Origin: Microterricola viridarii
Lineage (GTDB): Bacteria; Actinomycetota; Actinomycetes; Actinomycetales; Microbacteriaceae
DNA: 64,000 nucleotides
Direction of reading: 5' to 3'
Assembly: GCF_001542775.1 (NCBI RefSeq)
Contig: NZ_CP014145.1
Location: forward strand, 2,542,001 to 2,606,000
Part shown: positions 44,436 through 54,894 of the stretch, piece after piece
Layout of the letters: the number at the start of each line of letters is the position of its first letter
How positions within the stretch are numbered: the first letter of the stretch is position 1
Notes under the pieces: generated by a model
Told to the model about the DNA's origin: nothing
Seen by the model: only the letters and a program-made list of their open reading frames with translations
Databases searched by the model: none
Made by a program: the position numbers and the translations under genes

Positions 44436-45725
44436 TCATGCGGAGAGCGCGGGGACCGTGCGCGGGCGCACGATCCACCAGAGTGCCGCGATCGCGATGA
44501 GCGATGTGACGGTCATCACGGCGCCCATGGGCAGCGCGGTGCTCACGCCGAGCATGCCGATGAGCGGCGAGATGATGCCGGCCAGCCCGAAGTTCGTGGC
44601 GCCGAGCAGCGATGCGGCGGTTCCGGCCTCCTGGCCGTGGCCGTTCAGCGCGATCACTTGCACGCACGGGAAGGAGAAACCGCACATGGTGATGAAGAAC
44701 CACAGCGGGATGATCGTTCCCCAGAGGCCGGCGCCCGTGGCATCCAGCACCATGATGGCGATTCCGAGGAACGCCATCATGGCGGTCGTGATGGCGAGGA
44801 TCCACTGCGGGCCGATGACGGTGCGGATCAGCCGGGAGCTGGTCTGCACGCCGATGATCACGCCGATCGAGTTCGCCCCGAACAGCAGGCCGTACTCCTG
44901 CGGCGTGAAACCGTGCACCTGCTGGAACAGGAACGTCGATGCGGAGAGGTAGGCGAAGAGGCCGGTGAACACCATGCCGCCGACGATCGCGGTGCCGACG
45001 AAGACGCGGTCGGAGAGCACGGCCTTGAACCGGGCGCCGACGGTGGAGTGTGCGCTCAGGGCCCGGTCTGCCTTCGGCCGGGTCTCGACGATCCACAGCC
45101 ACACGGCGAGCACCACGACGGCGCCGTATGCGGCGAGCACCCAGAAGATGCCGCGCCAGTCCGTGACGAGCAGCAGTTGCGAGCCGATGACCGGCGCGAG
45201 TACCGGTGCAAGGCCGTTGACCAGGGCCAGTCGGGAGAGCATCTTGACCAGCGGCTTGCCGCCGAACAGGTCGCGCACCATGGCCATGGCGACCACGCCG
45301 CCTGCCGCGGCGCCGAAGCCCTGCAGCAGCCGGAAGCCGCCGAGCACGAAGATGTCGGAGGCCATGGCGGCCCCGACGCAGGCCAGGATGTGCACGAGCG
45401 TCGCGAGGATCAGCGGCAGCTTGCGGCCGACCTTGTCGCTCCACGGGCCGACGATCAACTGGCCGAGACCGAAGCCGATCATGGTGCCAGTGAGGGTCAG
45501 CTGCACGGCAGAGGCCGAGACGCCGAGCTCGGTTTCGAGCATGGGGAACGCCGGCAGGTAGAGGTCGATCGTGAACGGGCCGAGCGCTGTGAGCGCGCCG
45601 AGCACGAGGACGTAGACGAGGCGCTGGCGGGCACTGAGGGCGTCGCCGCGGTGGCTGGGCGCCGCCGCACGGATCGCGGCCATGTCGTCGGGGCGGATGA
45701 TGGGGATGCCTGCGGTGCTGGTCAC
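44436..45725 (-). CDS. Bcr/CflA-type multidrug MFS transporter
   Basis: From the GTG at 45725 the protein has about 429 residues with twelve spans. It shows the drug:H+ antiporter-1 pattern TIDLYLPAFPMLE in span 1, GQLIVGPWSDKVGRKLPL in loop 2-3, and RLLQGFGAAAGGVVAMAMVRD in spans 4-5. It exports small toxic compounds; the specific drug is unknown. A perfect 16-bp palindrome lies 63 bp upstream. Confidence 0.9.
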   Translation of the reverse strand: MTSTAGIPIIRPDDMAAIRAAAPSHRGDALSARQRLVYVLVLGALTALGPFTIDLYLPAFPMLETELGVSASAVQLTLTGTMIGFGLGQLIVGPWSDKVGRKLPLILATLVHILACVGAAMASDIFVLGGFRLLQGFGAAAGGVVAMAMVRDLFGGKPLVKMLSRLALVNGLAPVLAPVIGSQLLLVTDWRGIFWVLAAYGAVVVLAVWLWIVETRPKADRALSAHSTVGARFKAVLSDRVFVGTAIVGGMVFTGLFAYLSASTFLFQQVHGFTPQEYGLLFGANSIGVIIGVQTSSRLIRTVIGPQWILAITTAMMAFLGIAIMVLDATGAGLWGTIIPLWFFITMCGFSFPCVQVIALNGHGQEAGTAASLLGATNFGLAGIISPLIGMLGVSTALPMGAVMTVTSLIAIAALWWIVRPRTVPALSA

Positions 45726-45787
45726 GAGGTCCTCGGAAGTGGGGCGGAGCGCTCGGCGAGAGCGGGGGCGTGTGGCCGCACACCACA

Positions 45788-45803
45788 ATCGAATCGATTC
45801 GAT
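45788..45803. promoter_or_regulatory. 16-bp palindromic operator candidate
   Basis: ATCGAATCGATTCGAT is a perfect palindrome with a central CG, the form of LacI-family operators. It lies 63 bp before the MFS exporter start and well after the ROK gene end. No LacI-type gene adjoins it. Confidence 0.5.
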
Positions 45804-45951
45804 CGCAGGCGACTGTTCATGTTATCGGATGCCGGGGCGCGGGTGTCGACCGGCTCAACCAGCGGGCATGTCGCGCAGCGACATGCAAGGCGGCAGCCCG
45901 TTCAAAGGAAACCTAGGGAACAGTTACCGATGCTTGACGGGAATCGCAGGC

Positions 45952-47187
45952 TCAACCAGCGGGAGGAACGGCGACGCTGGCCGGGTCGTCGAGCACCGGC
46001 TTGAATGCCAGCTGGGCGGCGCCGACCATGAGCAGCTCGTTGCCGAGTTCGGACCGACCGAAGCGCACGCTGTCCCCGGCTCCCGGCAGGGCACCGCTCG
46101 AGATCTCTGCGGTCAGCCGCTCCGGGTCGACCGCGTACAGCGTTCCGAGGAAGCCGCCGAGCAGCACGAGTTCCGGGTTCAGCGCGTTCACGACGTTGCG
46201 CAGCGCGATCGTGAGGAAGCTCATCTGCCTCTTGAGCAGGTCCACCACGGCGGCGTCCGGGCCCTCCGGCCGAGCGAGGTGCGCGAGCAGCGCCTCCTCG
46301 AGTTCCTCGCTGCGGGTGCTGTCCAGCCCCAGCAGCGCCAGCAGCGGAGCGCGCCGCACCTCGGTCTCGAGACAGCCGCTCGCGCCGCAGTGGCAGCGGG
46401 CGCCGGCCGAGTTCACGAAGGTGTGCCCGAATTCACCCGCATAGCCGGCTGTTCCGCCGAAGAGTTCCCCGTCGAGTGCGATCCCCCCGCCGATACCGCT
46501 GGCTCCGCCGTTGAGGTAGACCAGCTCGCGGGCTCCGCGCCCCGCACCGTACTGGCCTTCCGCAAGCACGCCGGCGGAGGCGTCGTTTGCCGCCGTGACG
46601 GGAAGCTTCAGGGCTGCCGACAACATCTCGGCGATCGGCACGTCGCGCCAGCCCAGGTGGGGGGCGAGGATCACGACGCCGTCGGCGGCCCGCACCAGAC
46701 CGGGCACCGCGACCCCAACGCCGACCGTGCGATAGGACGCATTCAACTCGCTCTGCATGCCCGCGATGACGGCCGCGACGATGTTCACGACCTCCTCGGG
46801 CGTTGGCACCCGTGCCGTGTCGTAACGGATGCGTTTGAGCACGCGCCCGTTCAGGGCGACGAGCCCGATGGTCACCGCATCGACCTCGGGGTTCACCGCG
46901 ATCGCGACGACGTCCTCGCGCGGAACGATGACCGGGCTGGGCCGTCCGGCCTGGTTGGTGGCGCTCGGTTCGGTCTCGTCAACGAGCCCGAGTTCGACCA
47001 GCTCGGCGACGAGGGCGCCGACGGTGGAGCGGTTGAGCCCCGTCGCCCGGGTCAGCTCCGCCCGCGAGACTCGACCGCGCGCGTGACTGATCTCGAGCAC
47101 GACGGCCAGGTTGTTGCGACGGACGTCGTCGAGGTTGTTGCCGCGTCTCGCCGGTCGCGATGAATCACGCACTGGGATCTGCGCCAC
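45952..47187 (-). CDS. ROK-family repressor (XylR-like)
   Basis: The 411-residue protein has a winged helix (about 25-80, RAELTRATGLNRSTVGALVAEL) and a ROK sugar-kinase-like domain with the zinc motif CHCGASGCLE (about 273-282) and GGASGIGGGI. The start is GTG with AGGT upstream. It is the last gene of the minus-strand series binding protein, oxidoreductase, isomerase-like protein. The xylA-xylB operon is divergent from that series. Control of xylose genes is the most likely role. Confidence 0.9.
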   Translation of the reverse strand: MAQIPVRDSSRPARRGNNLDDVRRNNLAVVLEISHARGRVSRAELTRATGLNRSTVGALVAELVELGLVDETEPSATNQAGRPSPVIVPREDVVAIAVNPEVDAVTIGLVALNGRVLKRIRYDTARVPTPEEVVNIVAAVIAGMQSELNASYRTVGVGVAVPGLVRAADGVVILAPHLGWRDVPIAEMLSAALKLPVTAANDASAGVLAEGQYGAGRGARELVYLNGGASGIGGGIALDGELFGGTAGYAGEFGHTFVNSAGARCHCGASGCLETEVRRAPLLALLGLDSTRSEELEEALLAHLARPEGPDAAVVDLLKRQMSFLTIALRNVVNALNPELVLLGGFLGTLYAVDPERLTAEISSGALPGAGDSVRFGRSELGNELLMVGAAQLAFKPVLDDPASVAVPPAG

Positions 47188-47287
47188 TAGGTACCTCGTT
47201 CTCTCGCCCGTGTTTCCCCGGGGATCTGCGCCCCGGGGAGACGGAGCGAGTCAATGCTATTCCGCGCGGTCGACCGCGCCGCGCAGC

Positions 47288-48289
47288 CTAACGACTGCTG
47301 AACGCTGCATCGAACGCGGCATCCGGAGCATCAAAGGCGTTGCGCTTGACGAATTCAAGCGCCTCCTCGGCCCCGAGCAGGCGGTCCATTCCGGCGTCCT
47401 CCCATTCCACTGAGATGGGGCCTTCGTAGCCGATGGCGTTGAGCGCGCGGAAGCTGGCCTCCCACGGTACGTCGCCGCGGCCGGTCGAGACGAAGTCCCA
47501 GCCCCTGTTGAGGTCCGCCCAGGCCAGGTGCGAGCCGAGCACGCCGTTGCGGCCGTTGCCGAGGCGCAGCTTCACGTCTTTGCAGTCGACGTGGATGATG
47601 CGGTCGGCGAACTCAAGGATGAAGTCCACCGGGTTCAGCTGCTGCCAGATGAAGTGGCTCGGGTCCCAGTTCAGGCAGAACGCGGAGCGGTGCCCGATCG
47701 CCTCGAGGGTGCGCCGGGTCGTCCAGTAGTCGTAGGCGATTTCGCTTGGGTGCACCTCGTGGGCGAAGCGCACGCCGACCTCGTCGAAGACATCGAGGAT
47801 CGGGTTCCAGCGGTCAGCGAAGTCTGTGTAGCCGGCGTCGACCAGCTCCTGGGAGACGGGCGGGAACATCGCGACGTACTTCCAGATGCTCGACCCGGTG
47901 AACCCGACAACCGTCTTCACGCCCAGAGCTGCCGCCAGGCGCGCCGTGTTCTTCATCTCCTCCGCTGCCCGCTGGCGAACGCCCTCAGGCTCGCCGTCAC
48001 CCCACACCACATCGGGCAGGATGTCACGGTGCCGCTGGTCGATCGGGTCGTCGCAGACCGCCTGGCCCTTGAGGTGGTTCGAGATGGCGTAGACCGAGAG
48101 GTTGTACTTGGCCAGCAGCGCGAGCTTGCCTGCCACATACTCCGCGTCATCCCAGCGCCAGGGGTCCAGGTGGTCGCCCCAGCAGGCGATCTCCAGGCCG
48201 TCGTAGCCCCACTCCGAGGCCAGGCGTGCGACTTCTTCCAACGGCAGGTCGGCCCACTGGCCGGTGAACAGGGTGATGGGGCGGGTCAT
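47288..48289 (-). CDS. Sugar phosphate isomerase/epimerase (AP endonuclease 2-type barrel)
   Basis: The 333-residue TIM barrel has the metal ligands in [22 protein letters not shown] and HVDCKDVKL, and it ends with [12 protein letters not shown]. The family includes inosose and hydroxypyruvate isomerases and keto-sugar epimerases. It is 51 bp after a Gfo/Idh/MocA oxidoreductase, a frequent pair in the breakdown of sugars, polyols or 3-keto sugars. The true substrate is unknown. Confidence 0.88.
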   Translation of the reverse strand: MTRPITLFTGQWADLPLEEVARLASEWGYDGLEIACWGDHLDPWRWDDAEYVAGKLALLAKYNLSVYAISNHLKGQAVCDDPIDQRHRDILPDVVWGDGEPEGVRQRAAEEMKNTARLAAALGVKTVVGFTGSSIWKYVAMFPPVSQELVDAGYTDFADRWNPILDVFDEVGVRFAHEVHPSEIAYDYWTTRRTLEAIGHRSAFCLNWDPSHFIWQQLNPVDFILEFADRIIHVDCKDVKLRLGNGRNGVLGSHLAWADLNRGWDFVSTGRGDVPWEASFRALNAIGYEGPISVEWEDAGMDRLLGAEEALEFVKRNAFDAPDAAFDAAFSSR

Positions 48290-48340
48290 GGGTTCTCCTC
48301 GTTGAGTTCGGTTGCTGGATGTCTGAGCGGAAGCCTGGGG

Positions 48341-49537
48341 CTAGACGGCACGCCAGGCACTGTCGGCGCCGGCGCTCGCCTCGACGGCCGCGAGCACCTG
48401 CTGCACCTTGAGGCCGTCGGCGAAGGACGGCGTGGGCTGAACGCCGGCGGCGACCGCCTCGACGAAGTCCCGCGCCTGGTGCGAGAAGCCGTGCTCGTAG
48501 CCGAGCATGTGCCCGGCCGGCCACCACGCGGCGATGTACGGGTGCACGGGCTCGGTCACGAGCACCCTCGTGAAGCCCTGCTCCTCGGCCGGCGCGGTGG
48601 CGTCGAAGATCTGCAGTTCGTTGAGGTTCTCCAGGTCGAAGCTGATTGCGCCGGTCGAGCCGGAGACCTCGATGCGCAGGGCGTTCTTGCGCCCGGTGCT
48701 GAAGCGGCTCGCCTCGAAGGAGCCGAGGAACCCTGAGCCGTGCGGGCCGGCGCCGAAGCGGGCGGTGAACAGGGCGAGGTCGTCAACGGTCACGACGCCG
48801 CGTTCTGCGGATGCCGCAGCCGAGAGCCCGTGCGCCGCGCCGTCGGCGACGGGCAGCGGCCGCTCGGCCACGATCGTCTCGAGGGTGCCGCTCACCGAGG
48901 CGATGTCGGTTCCGGTGACGTACTGGGCGAGGTCGATGGCGTGCGCGCCGATGTCGCCGAGCGCTCCGGAGCCGGCACGGTCCTTCTGCAACCGCCAGGT
49001 CAGCGGCCCGTTCTCGTCGGCCAGCCAGTCCTGCAGATAGGCGGCGCGCACCTGGCGCACCTGCCCGATGCGGCCGGCGGCGACCAAGTCGCGGGCGAGG
49101 GTCGCGGCGGGCACCCGGCGGTAGGTGAAGCCGACCATCGCATAGACGCCTCGTGCGGCTGCGCGGGCCGCGGCATCCGCCATCGCCCGCGCCTCTTCTG
49201 GCGTGTTGGCGAGCGGCTTCTCGCAGAGCACATGTTTGCCGGCCTCGAGCGCCGCGATCGCGATCTCGGCGTGCGAGTCGCCGGGGGTGACGATGTCGAC
49301 GATGTCGATGTCGTCGCGGGCGATCGCCTCGCGCCAGTCGATCGAGGTCTCGGCCCAGCCCCACTTTTCTGCGGCTGAATCGGTCTTCTCCTGATCGCGG
49401 CCCACCAACAGCGCCATTTCCGGCGTCGCGCTCAGCTCGAAGAAGCGGGGTGCGACGCGCCAGCCTTGGGAGTGAGCGGCCCCCATGAATCCGGCGCCGA
49501 TCATGGCGATGCGAAGTCGGGGAGCAGTCTCGGTCAC
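48341..49537 (-). CDS. Gfo/Idh/MocA-family sugar oxidoreductase
   Basis: The 398-residue protein has an N-terminal NAD(P)-binding motif IGAGFMGAAHSQG (about 13-25) and CEKPLANTPEEA (about 102-113) with the conserved Lys. In the C-terminal domain GDIGAHAIDLAQYV carries the catalytic Asp/His pattern. It probably oxidises or reduces a sugar or inositol-like compound taken up by the importer encoded just upstream. It starts with GTG after AAAGG. Confidence 0.9.
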   Translation of the reverse strand: MTETAPRLRIAMIGAGFMGAAHSQGWRVAPRFFELSATPEMALLVGRDQEKTDSAAEKWGWAETSIDWREAIARDDIDIVDIVTPGDSHAEIAIAALEAGKHVLCEKPLANTPEEARAMADAAARAAARGVYAMVGFTYRRVPAATLARDLVAAGRIGQVRQVRAAYLQDWLADENGPLTWRLQKDRAGSGALGDIGAHAIDLAQYVTGTDIASVSGTLETIVAERPLPVADGAAHGLSAAASAERGVVTVDDLALFTARFGAGPHGSGFLGSFEASRFSTGRKNALRIEVSGSTGAISFDLENLNELQIFDATAPAEEQGFTRVLVTEPVHPYIAAWWPAGHMLGYEHGFSHQARDFVEAVAAGVQPTPSFADGLKVQQVLAAVEASAGADSAWRAV

Positions 49538-49581
49538 GGTTGGCCTTTCAAACGGCGGTTCGGTGGGTAACGGTGTTGGAA

Positions 49582-49614
49582 GCGGGGCGTCCGGATGAAT
49601 CGCGGACGCCCCGC
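49582..49614. terminator. Intercistronic hairpin after binding-protein gene
   Basis: A perfect 12-bp inverted repeat (GCGGGGCGTCCG, 9-base loop) lies between the binding-protein gene and the oxidoreductase gene of the same operon. It lacks a T-run in the direction of transcription. It more likely protects the upstream mRNA or only partly ends transcription. Confidence 0.65.
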
Positions 49615-49652
49615 CTATTTTCCATGCCTGTGCGGCCTGGGTGTGTGCTGGC

Positions 49653-50708
49653 CTAGGAGGCGAAGCCGACGCTCATGTACTGGTCGACGTTGTCCTTGGT
49701 GACGACCGGGGCGTCGAGAACGATGCGCTGCGGCACGCCCTGGGTGACGAGGTCTCCCATGGCGCCGCCCTGGGCGATCAGACGAGCGACGGCGATGCCA
49801 TCGGCGGCCTGCGTGGCCGGGTAGATGACCGTCGCCTGCAGCACGGTGTTTCCGGCCTTGATGGCGTCCATCGCGTTCTTCGAGCCGGCGCCGCCGACCA
49901 TGAAGAACTCGCTGCGCCCAGCGGCGTTGATGGCGGCCATGACGCCGATGCCCTGGTCGTCATCGTGGTTCCAGATGGCGTCGATCTTCGGCGCAGCCGC
50001 GAGCAGCTGTGAGGTGGCCGCCTCGCCGCCCTGCACCGTGAAGTCGGCGGCGACGCGGTTGTTCACCGAGAGCCCGCAGTCGCTCAGGGCGTCCTTGAAA
50101 CCGGCGCTGCGGTCCTGGGTCAGCGGCAGGCTGTCGATTCCGGCGATCTCGGCGACGATGGCATCCTTCTTGCCGTCGAGCTGCTCGCAGATGTAGGTGC
50201 CTGCGCTCACGCCCATGCCGTAGTTGTCACCGAGGATCGTGGTGCGGGCGGCGAAGGTGCTGCTGAACTCGCGATCGACGTTGATCACGGGGATGCCGGC
50301 CTGCATGGCCTTGATCGCGACATCGGTCAGCGCCGCACCATCGGTCGGCAGCAGCACGATGGCGTCGACCTTGTCGTTGATGAAGGTCTCCACCTGGCTG
50401 ATCTGCAGGCTCGCGTCGTTGGTGCCCTCGGCGACGATCAGCTCGACGTCGGGGAACTCGGCGGCCGCGGCGATGGCCGCGCTGTTAATGGCGCCGAGCC
50501 AACCGTGGTCGGCGGCGGGGCCGGAGAATCCGATCGTCACGGTTTCGCCGGCGGCGACGGTGGTGGGCTCGGTGTTGCTGCTCGGCTTCTCCGAGTTGGC
50601 AGCCGGCTCGGCGGTGCCCGGCGTGCAGGCGGTGAGCAACGCGGCAACGGCCAGCGTGGCGCCAGAGGCGACGAGCAGCCGGGTGCGCCGTGAACGTGTT
50701 GAGAGCAT
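49653..50708 (-). CDS. CUT2 sugar-binding lipoprotein (RbsB-like)
   Basis: From the ATG at 50708 (GGAGG upstream) the protein has 351 residues. The lipoprotein signal ends in LLTAC (Cys about 28). The mature part is a periplasmic-binding-protein-4 type domain with IGFSGPAADHGWLGAI and WNHDDDQGIGVMAAINAAG. It should bind a monosaccharide and work with the ATPase and permease encoded divergently from 50985. It is the first gene of the series ending in the ROK repressor. Confidence 0.92.
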   Translation of the reverse strand: MLSTRSRRTRLLVASGATLAVAALLTACTPGTAEPAANSEKPSSNTEPTTVAAGETVTIGFSGPAADHGWLGAINSAAIAAAAEFPDVELIVAEGTNDASLQISQVETFINDKVDAIVLLPTDGAALTDVAIKAMQAGIPVINVDREFSSTFAARTTILGDNYGMGVSAGTYICEQLDGKKDAIVAEIAGIDSLPLTQDRSAGFKDALSDCGLSVNNRVAADFTVQGGEAATSQLLAAAPKIDAIWNHDDDQGIGVMAAINAAGRSEFFMVGGAGSKNAMDAIKAGNTVLQATVIYPATQAADGIAVARLIAQGGAMGDLVTQGVPQRIVLDAPVVTKDNVDQYMSVGFAS

Positions 50709-50817
50709 CTGTTTCCTCCAAGTTGTGGTGCAGGGTGGGTGCAAATGTGAACTCTGTCGCTGTGGAGGGCAGTGACAACCCGGGAGGCCCGGCACCACGT
50801 CCACTTTGACGTTTCAA

Positions 50818-50980
50818 GCAACATAACAGGCATTTCACAGTTTGGCCAGAGAAGTTTCTGCCCCACTTTCGGGGTGGCGCTCACCTGGACGCCTCTAACA
50901 AACAAATGATCAGAGGCATTAAATAGGGGCAGTTGACCAAAGATGCCGCGTGCATATTCCGCACTCAGCTGTTATGTTGC
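50818..50980. promoter_or_regulatory. Divergent promoter region with mirrored 12-mer and operator candidates
   Basis: CTGTTATGTTGC occurs at 50969-50980 facing the ATPase gene and, inverted, at 50818-50829 facing the binding-protein gene. It may hold a -10 element (TATGTT) or an operator. Between them GCCTCT/AGAGGC arms (50891-50896 and 50911-50916) enclose AACAAACAAATG, which resembles XylR half-sites of Bacillus. Confidence 0.5.
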
Positions 50981-50984
50981 GTTC

Positions 50985-52505
50985 ATGATCAATGTCGACC
51001 ATGCCGGGCCGCTGCTGACGGTCCGCGACCTCACCAAGGGATTCGCCGGTGTGCAGGCTCTCAAAGGAGTGGACCTCGAGGTGCTCCCGGGAGAGGTGCA
51101 CTGCCTTCTCGGCCAGAACGGGGCTGGCAAGTCCACCCTCATCAAGACTCTCTCCGGCTCGTACCAGCCCGACGGCGGCACCATCCGCTGGCACGGCGCA
51201 GAGACGCTCATCGAGAGCCCTGTCGCGGCGCTCGGCCTCGGCATCGCCACCATGTACCAGGAGCTCGACGTCGTCGACGGGCTCACTGTGGCCGAGAACA
51301 TCTTCCTCGGCCACGAGCAGGCCGTCGCCGGCATCACCGATCGGCGCAGCACCAACCGCCGCGCCCGCGAGCTGATGGCCAGGCTCGGCCACAGCAACAT
51401 CTCCGCCACCCGCGAGGTCGGAACGCTCTCGGCCGCCAACAAGCAGATCGTCAGCATGGCCCGCGCCCTCTCGCACGACACCCAGCTGATCATCATGGAT
51501 GAGCCGTCGGCTGTGCTCGATGCCGAGGAAGTGCGCAATCTGTTCCGGGTTGTCGGCGAGCTGACGGATGCCGGCATCGCGGTGATCTACATCTCGCACC
51601 GGCTCGAAGAGATCAACCAGATCGGTGACCGCATCACCGTCATCAAAGACGGCCGCACGGTGGCGACCAACCTGCCCGTCGCCGACACCCCCACCTCCGA
51701 GCTGATCAAGTTGATGACGGGGCGCGAGGTCGAGAACGTGTTCCCGACGGCCACTCCGCTGGCGCCGGACGCACCGGTCATCCTCGACGTGGACGCGCTC
51801 GGGCTTGCCGGCGTCTTCGACGACGTCAGCCTGCAGGTGCGGGCCGGTGAGATCGTCGGTCTGGCCGGCCTGGTCGGATCCGGCCGCTCCGAGATCCTGG
51901 AGACCATCTACGGCGCGCGCACCGCGACCTCCGGAACCGTCAGCATCTCGGGCACACGGGTGAAGCCGGGCTCGGTGCAGGCCGGCGTCGCCGCGGGGAT
52001 GGGTCTCTCGCCCGAGGAGCGCAAGAGTCAGGGGCTCATTCTGGATGAGCCGATCTACCGCAATGTCACGCTGGCCAGCTTCACCCGCTGGGCGAAGGGC
52101 GGGCTCCTCAAAGAGAAGGAGGAGCGATCCGTCGCACGCGAGCAGCTCGTCGCACTCGAGCTGCGGCCGGCAGACCCCGACCGGGTGACCCGCACCCTCT
52201 CTGGCGGCAACCAGCAGAAGATCCTGCTGGCGCGCTGGCTGGTGCACGGCACCAGCCTGTTGCTGCTTGACGAGCCCACCCGCGGCGTCGATGTCGGTGC
52301 CCGCGCCGAGATCTATGCCCTCATCCGTCGACTTGCAGACGCCGGCACCGCCGTCGTCGTGGTCTCCAGCGAGATCGACGAGGTGCTCGGCCTGGCCGAT
52401 CGCGTGCTCGTGATCGCCGAGGGCCGCGTCATCCACACTTCAGCCGCAGACGCCATCGACGAGCACGGCGTGCTCGACCTGGTCATGAAAGGAACCGCCG
52501 CATGA
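50985..52505 (+). CDS. CUT2 sugar ABC transporter ATP-binding protein (two ATPase domains)
   Basis: The 506-residue protein has two ABC domains, as in RbsA/XylG. The first has Walker [10 protein letters not shown] (about 42-50) and MDEPSAVLD. Its signature reads LSAANKQ, a normal variant. The second has [15 protein letters not shown] and [10 protein letters not shown]. The ATG at 50985 is preferred to an upstream in-frame start; there is almost no leader and no clear ribosome site. It overlaps the permease gene by 4 bp and powers uptake for the divergent binding protein. Confidence 0.93.
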   Translation: MINVDHAGPLLTVRDLTKGFAGVQALKGVDLEVLPGEVHCLLGQNGAGKSTLIKTLSGSYQPDGGTIRWHGAETLIESPVAALGLGIATMYQELDVVDGLTVAENIFLGHEQAVAGITDRRSTNRRARELMARLGHSNISATREVGTLSAANKQIVSMARALSHDTQLIIMDEPSAVLDAEEVRNLFRVVGELTDAGIAVIYISHRLEEINQIGDRITVIKDGRTVATNLPVADTPTSELIKLMTGREVENVFPTATPLAPDAPVILDVDALGLAGVFDDVSLQVRAGEIVGLAGLVGSGRSEILETIYGARTATSGTVSISGTRVKPGSVQAGVAAGMGLSPEERKSQGLILDEPIYRNVTLASFTRWAKGGLLKEKEERSVAREQLVALELRPADPDRVTRTLSGGNQQKILLARWLVHGTSLLLLDEPTRGVDVGARAEIYALIRRLADAGTAVVVVSSEIDEVLGLADRVLVIAEGRVIHTSAADAIDEHGVLDLVMKGTAA

Positions 52506-53548
52506 GCGAGCAGAACACGGCCGTCGCTGCCGACGTCCCGATTACGCACGACGCCGAGCCGCAGCGCAGCCTGGCCGCCCGCCTCTTCAGCGGCTCCAGC
52601 GGCCGCTCCATCGGCCTGGTCATCGCCTTGCTGCTGCTCATCATCGTCGGGGTGATCACGGCGGGCGACCGCTTCGCCAACGTCGGCAACCTGCTCGTGA
52701 TCCTGCGGCTGGCCTCGATCATCGGCGTGATCAGCATCGGCATGACGTTCGTCATCACCGCCGGCGGCATCGACCTCTCGGTCGGCTCCGTGATGGGCCT
52801 CACCACGGTTGTCGCCTCTCTCTCCTGGGTCCAGCTCTTCGCCGAACAGACCAGCTGGATTGTGATGGTCGTGATTGCCCTGGCCGTCGGCATGGCGGCC
52901 GGGTTCATCAACGGCGCCATCATCGCCTACGGCGGGGTGGTCGCTTTCATAGCGACTCTGGCCATGCTTGTCGGGGCCCGCGGCCTCGCCGAGCTGCTGG
53001 CCAACCGCTCCACGCAGGTGGTGAATGTGCGCGGTTTCCTCGACGTGTTCACGGCCAACCTGCTCGGCATCCCGGTTCTGATTTGGATGTTCGCGCTGGT
53101 CACCGCTGCCGGCTGGTTCCTGCTCAACCGCACCACGTTCGGCCGCCGCACCGTCGCCATCGGCGGCAACCTCGAGGCGGCGCGTTTGGCCGGCATCAAC
53201 GTCAAGCGACACACGATGTACGTCTACGCCCTGGCCGGTCTGACCGCCGGCATCGCCGGTGTGATGATGCTCGGCCGCACCACGGCGGGCACCTCCACGC
53301 ACGGCACGCTCTACGAGCTCGACGCCATCGCGGCCGTTGTCGTCGGCGGCACTCTGCTCGTCGGCGGGCGCGGAACCATCATGGGCACCGTGCTCGGCGT
53401 GCTGATCTTCTCCACCCTCACCAACGTCTTCACCCAGAACAACCTGTCCACCTCGGTACAGGCGATCGCCAAGGGCGCGATCATCGTGATCGCCGTGATG
53501 CTGCAGCAGCGATTCGCCAACCGCGCCGGCAAGCCGAAGAAGAGTTAG
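52502..53548 (+). CDS. CUT2 sugar ABC transporter permease
   Basis: The 348-residue protein has eight to ten spans with the family patterns [30 protein letters not shown] and [19 protein letters not shown]. It forms the membrane channel of the importer. It overlaps the ATPase gene by 4 bp and is followed 59 bp later by xylA, which points to xylose or a related pentose as cargo. Confidence 0.93.
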   Translation: MSEQNTAVAADVPITHDAEPQRSLAARLFSGSSGRSIGLVIALLLLIIVGVITAGDRFANVGNLLVILRLASIIGVISIGMTFVITAGGIDLSVGSVMGLTTVVASLSWVQLFAEQTSWIVMVVIALAVGMAAGFINGAIIAYGGVVAFIATLAMLVGARGLAELLANRSTQVVNVRGFLDVFTANLLGIPVLIWMFALVTAAGWFLLNRTTFGRRTVAIGGNLEAARLAGINVKRHTMYVYALAGLTAGIAGVMMLGRTTAGTSTHGTLYELDAIAAVVVGGTLLVGGRGTIMGTVLGVLIFSTLTNVFTQNNLSTSVQAIAKGAIIVIAVMLQQRFANRAGKPKKS

Positions 53549-53607
53549 CCGGCACCGGCTCCATTCGATTCCACACACAATTCACCGCTTCGATAGAAGG
53601 ACGCATC

Positions 53608-54801
53608 ATGACCATCACCCCCACCCGCGCAGACCGTTTCTCCTTCGGGCTCTGGACGTTCGGCTGGAACGCCCAGGACCAGTTCGGCGGCCCGACCCGA
53701 CCGCACGTCGACACCGTCGAGGGAGTGCACAAACTCGCCGAGCTTGGCGCATACGGCATGACCTTCCACGACGACGACCTCTTCGCGTTCGGCTCGACGG
53801 ATGCCGCCCGCCAGCACGAGATCGACAGGCTCAAGCAGGCGCTCAGTGACACCGGCCTCATCATTCCGATGATCACGACCAACCTGTTCAGCCACCCCGT
53901 TTTCAAGGACGGCGGCTTCACCTCCAACGACCGCGGTGTGCGCCGCTTCGCACTGCGCAAGGTGATGCGCAACCTCGATCTGGCGGCTGAGCTCGGCGCG
54001 AAGACCTTCGTCATGTGGGGCGGACGCGAGGGCAGCGAGTACGACGCGGCCAAGGACATCCAGGCGGCGCTCGAACGGTACCGCGAGGCGGTCAACATGC
54101 TCGGCGACTATGTCACGGACAAGGGCTACGACATCCGTTTCGCGATCGAGCCCAAGCCCAACGAGCCCCGCGGCGACATCCTGTTGCCGACCGTCGGGCA
54201 CGCGCTCGCCTTCATCTCGACGCTGGAGCGGCCGGAGCTCGTCGGTGTCAACCCGGAGACCGGCCACGAACAGATGGCCGGCCTGAACTACACCCACGGC
54301 ATCGCTCAGGCGCTCTATCAGGGCAAGCTGTTCCACCTCGACCTCAACGGCCAGCGCGGTGTGAAGTTCGATCAGGACCTGGTGTTCGGCCACGGCGATG
54401 TGCAGAACGCCTTCTCGCTCGTCGACCTGCTGGAGCACGGTGGCCCCAACGGCGGCCCCTCTTATAACGGCCCCCGGCACTTCGACTACAAGCCATCGCG
54501 CACTGAAGACCCCAGCGGTGTCTGGGAGTCGGTGTCGGCGAACATGCAGATGTACCTGCTGCTCAAGGAGCGCACCGTGGCGTTCCGAGCGGACCCCGAG
54601 GTGCAGGAGGCGCTGGCCGCCGCGAAGGTGGCCGAGTTGTCTGTTCCGACCCTGGCCGCCGGCGAGGGCTACGACGCCCTGCTGGCCGACCGTGCCAGCT
54701 ACGAGGACTTCGACGCCGACGCCTACTTCGGGGGCAAGGGCTTCGGCTTCGTGCGCCTGCAGCAGCTCGCCATGGAGCACCTCCTTGGAGCCCGCGGCTA
54801 G
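53608..54801 (+). CDS. xylA: Xylose isomerase
   Basis: It converts D-xylose to D-xylulose. The 397-residue length and [10 protein letters not shown] start mark the short actinobacterial class. The catalytic His is in TFHDDDL (about 53). Metal ligands are in [12 protein letters not shown] (Glu about 181), [11 protein letters not shown] and HLDLNGQ. AAGAAGG-type ribosome site is a few bases before the ATG. It is followed by xylB, with a palindromic repeat between them. Confidence 0.97.
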   Translation: MTITPTRADRFSFGLWTFGWNAQDQFGGPTRPHVDTVEGVHKLAELGAYGMTFHDDDLFAFGSTDAARQHEIDRLKQALSDTGLIIPMITTNLFSHPVFKDGGFTSNDRGVRRFALRKVMRNLDLAAELGAKTFVMWGGREGSEYDAAKDIQAALERYREAVNMLGDYVTDKGYDIRFAIEPKPNEPRGDILLPTVGHALAFISTLERPELVGVNPETGHEQMAGLNYTHGIAQALYQGKLFHLDLNGQRGVKFDQDLVFGHGDVQNAFSLVDLLEHGGPNGGPSYNGPRHFDYKPSRTEDPSGVWESVSANMQMYLLLKERTVAFRADPEVQEALAAAKVAELSVPTLAAGEGYDALLADRASYEDFDADAYFGGKGFGFVRLQQLAMEHLLGARG

Positions 54802-54831
54802 CAGGCGGCGCTCTCAAGCCCAGCCATTCCG

Positions 54832-54871
54832 TTGGTCGAGTCGGCGCGCCAGCGCCTGCTCGACCAACGGG
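54832..54871. repeat. Palindromic REP-type element between xylA and xylB
   Basis: The arms CCGTTGGTCGAG and CTCGACCAACGG flank a GGCGCGCCAGCGCC core. It is a single unit of the repeat family seen at 25.0-25.85 kb. It would form a stable hairpin in the xylAB messenger. Confidence 0.85.
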
Positions 54872-54894
54872 TTTCAGCACACAAAAGGACTCAC

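Noticed and set aside
45852..45963. 15-bp direct repeat GGCTCAACCAGCGGG at the end of the ROK gene
   Set aside because: It is a short duplication that includes the ROK stop. No structure or function is evident.
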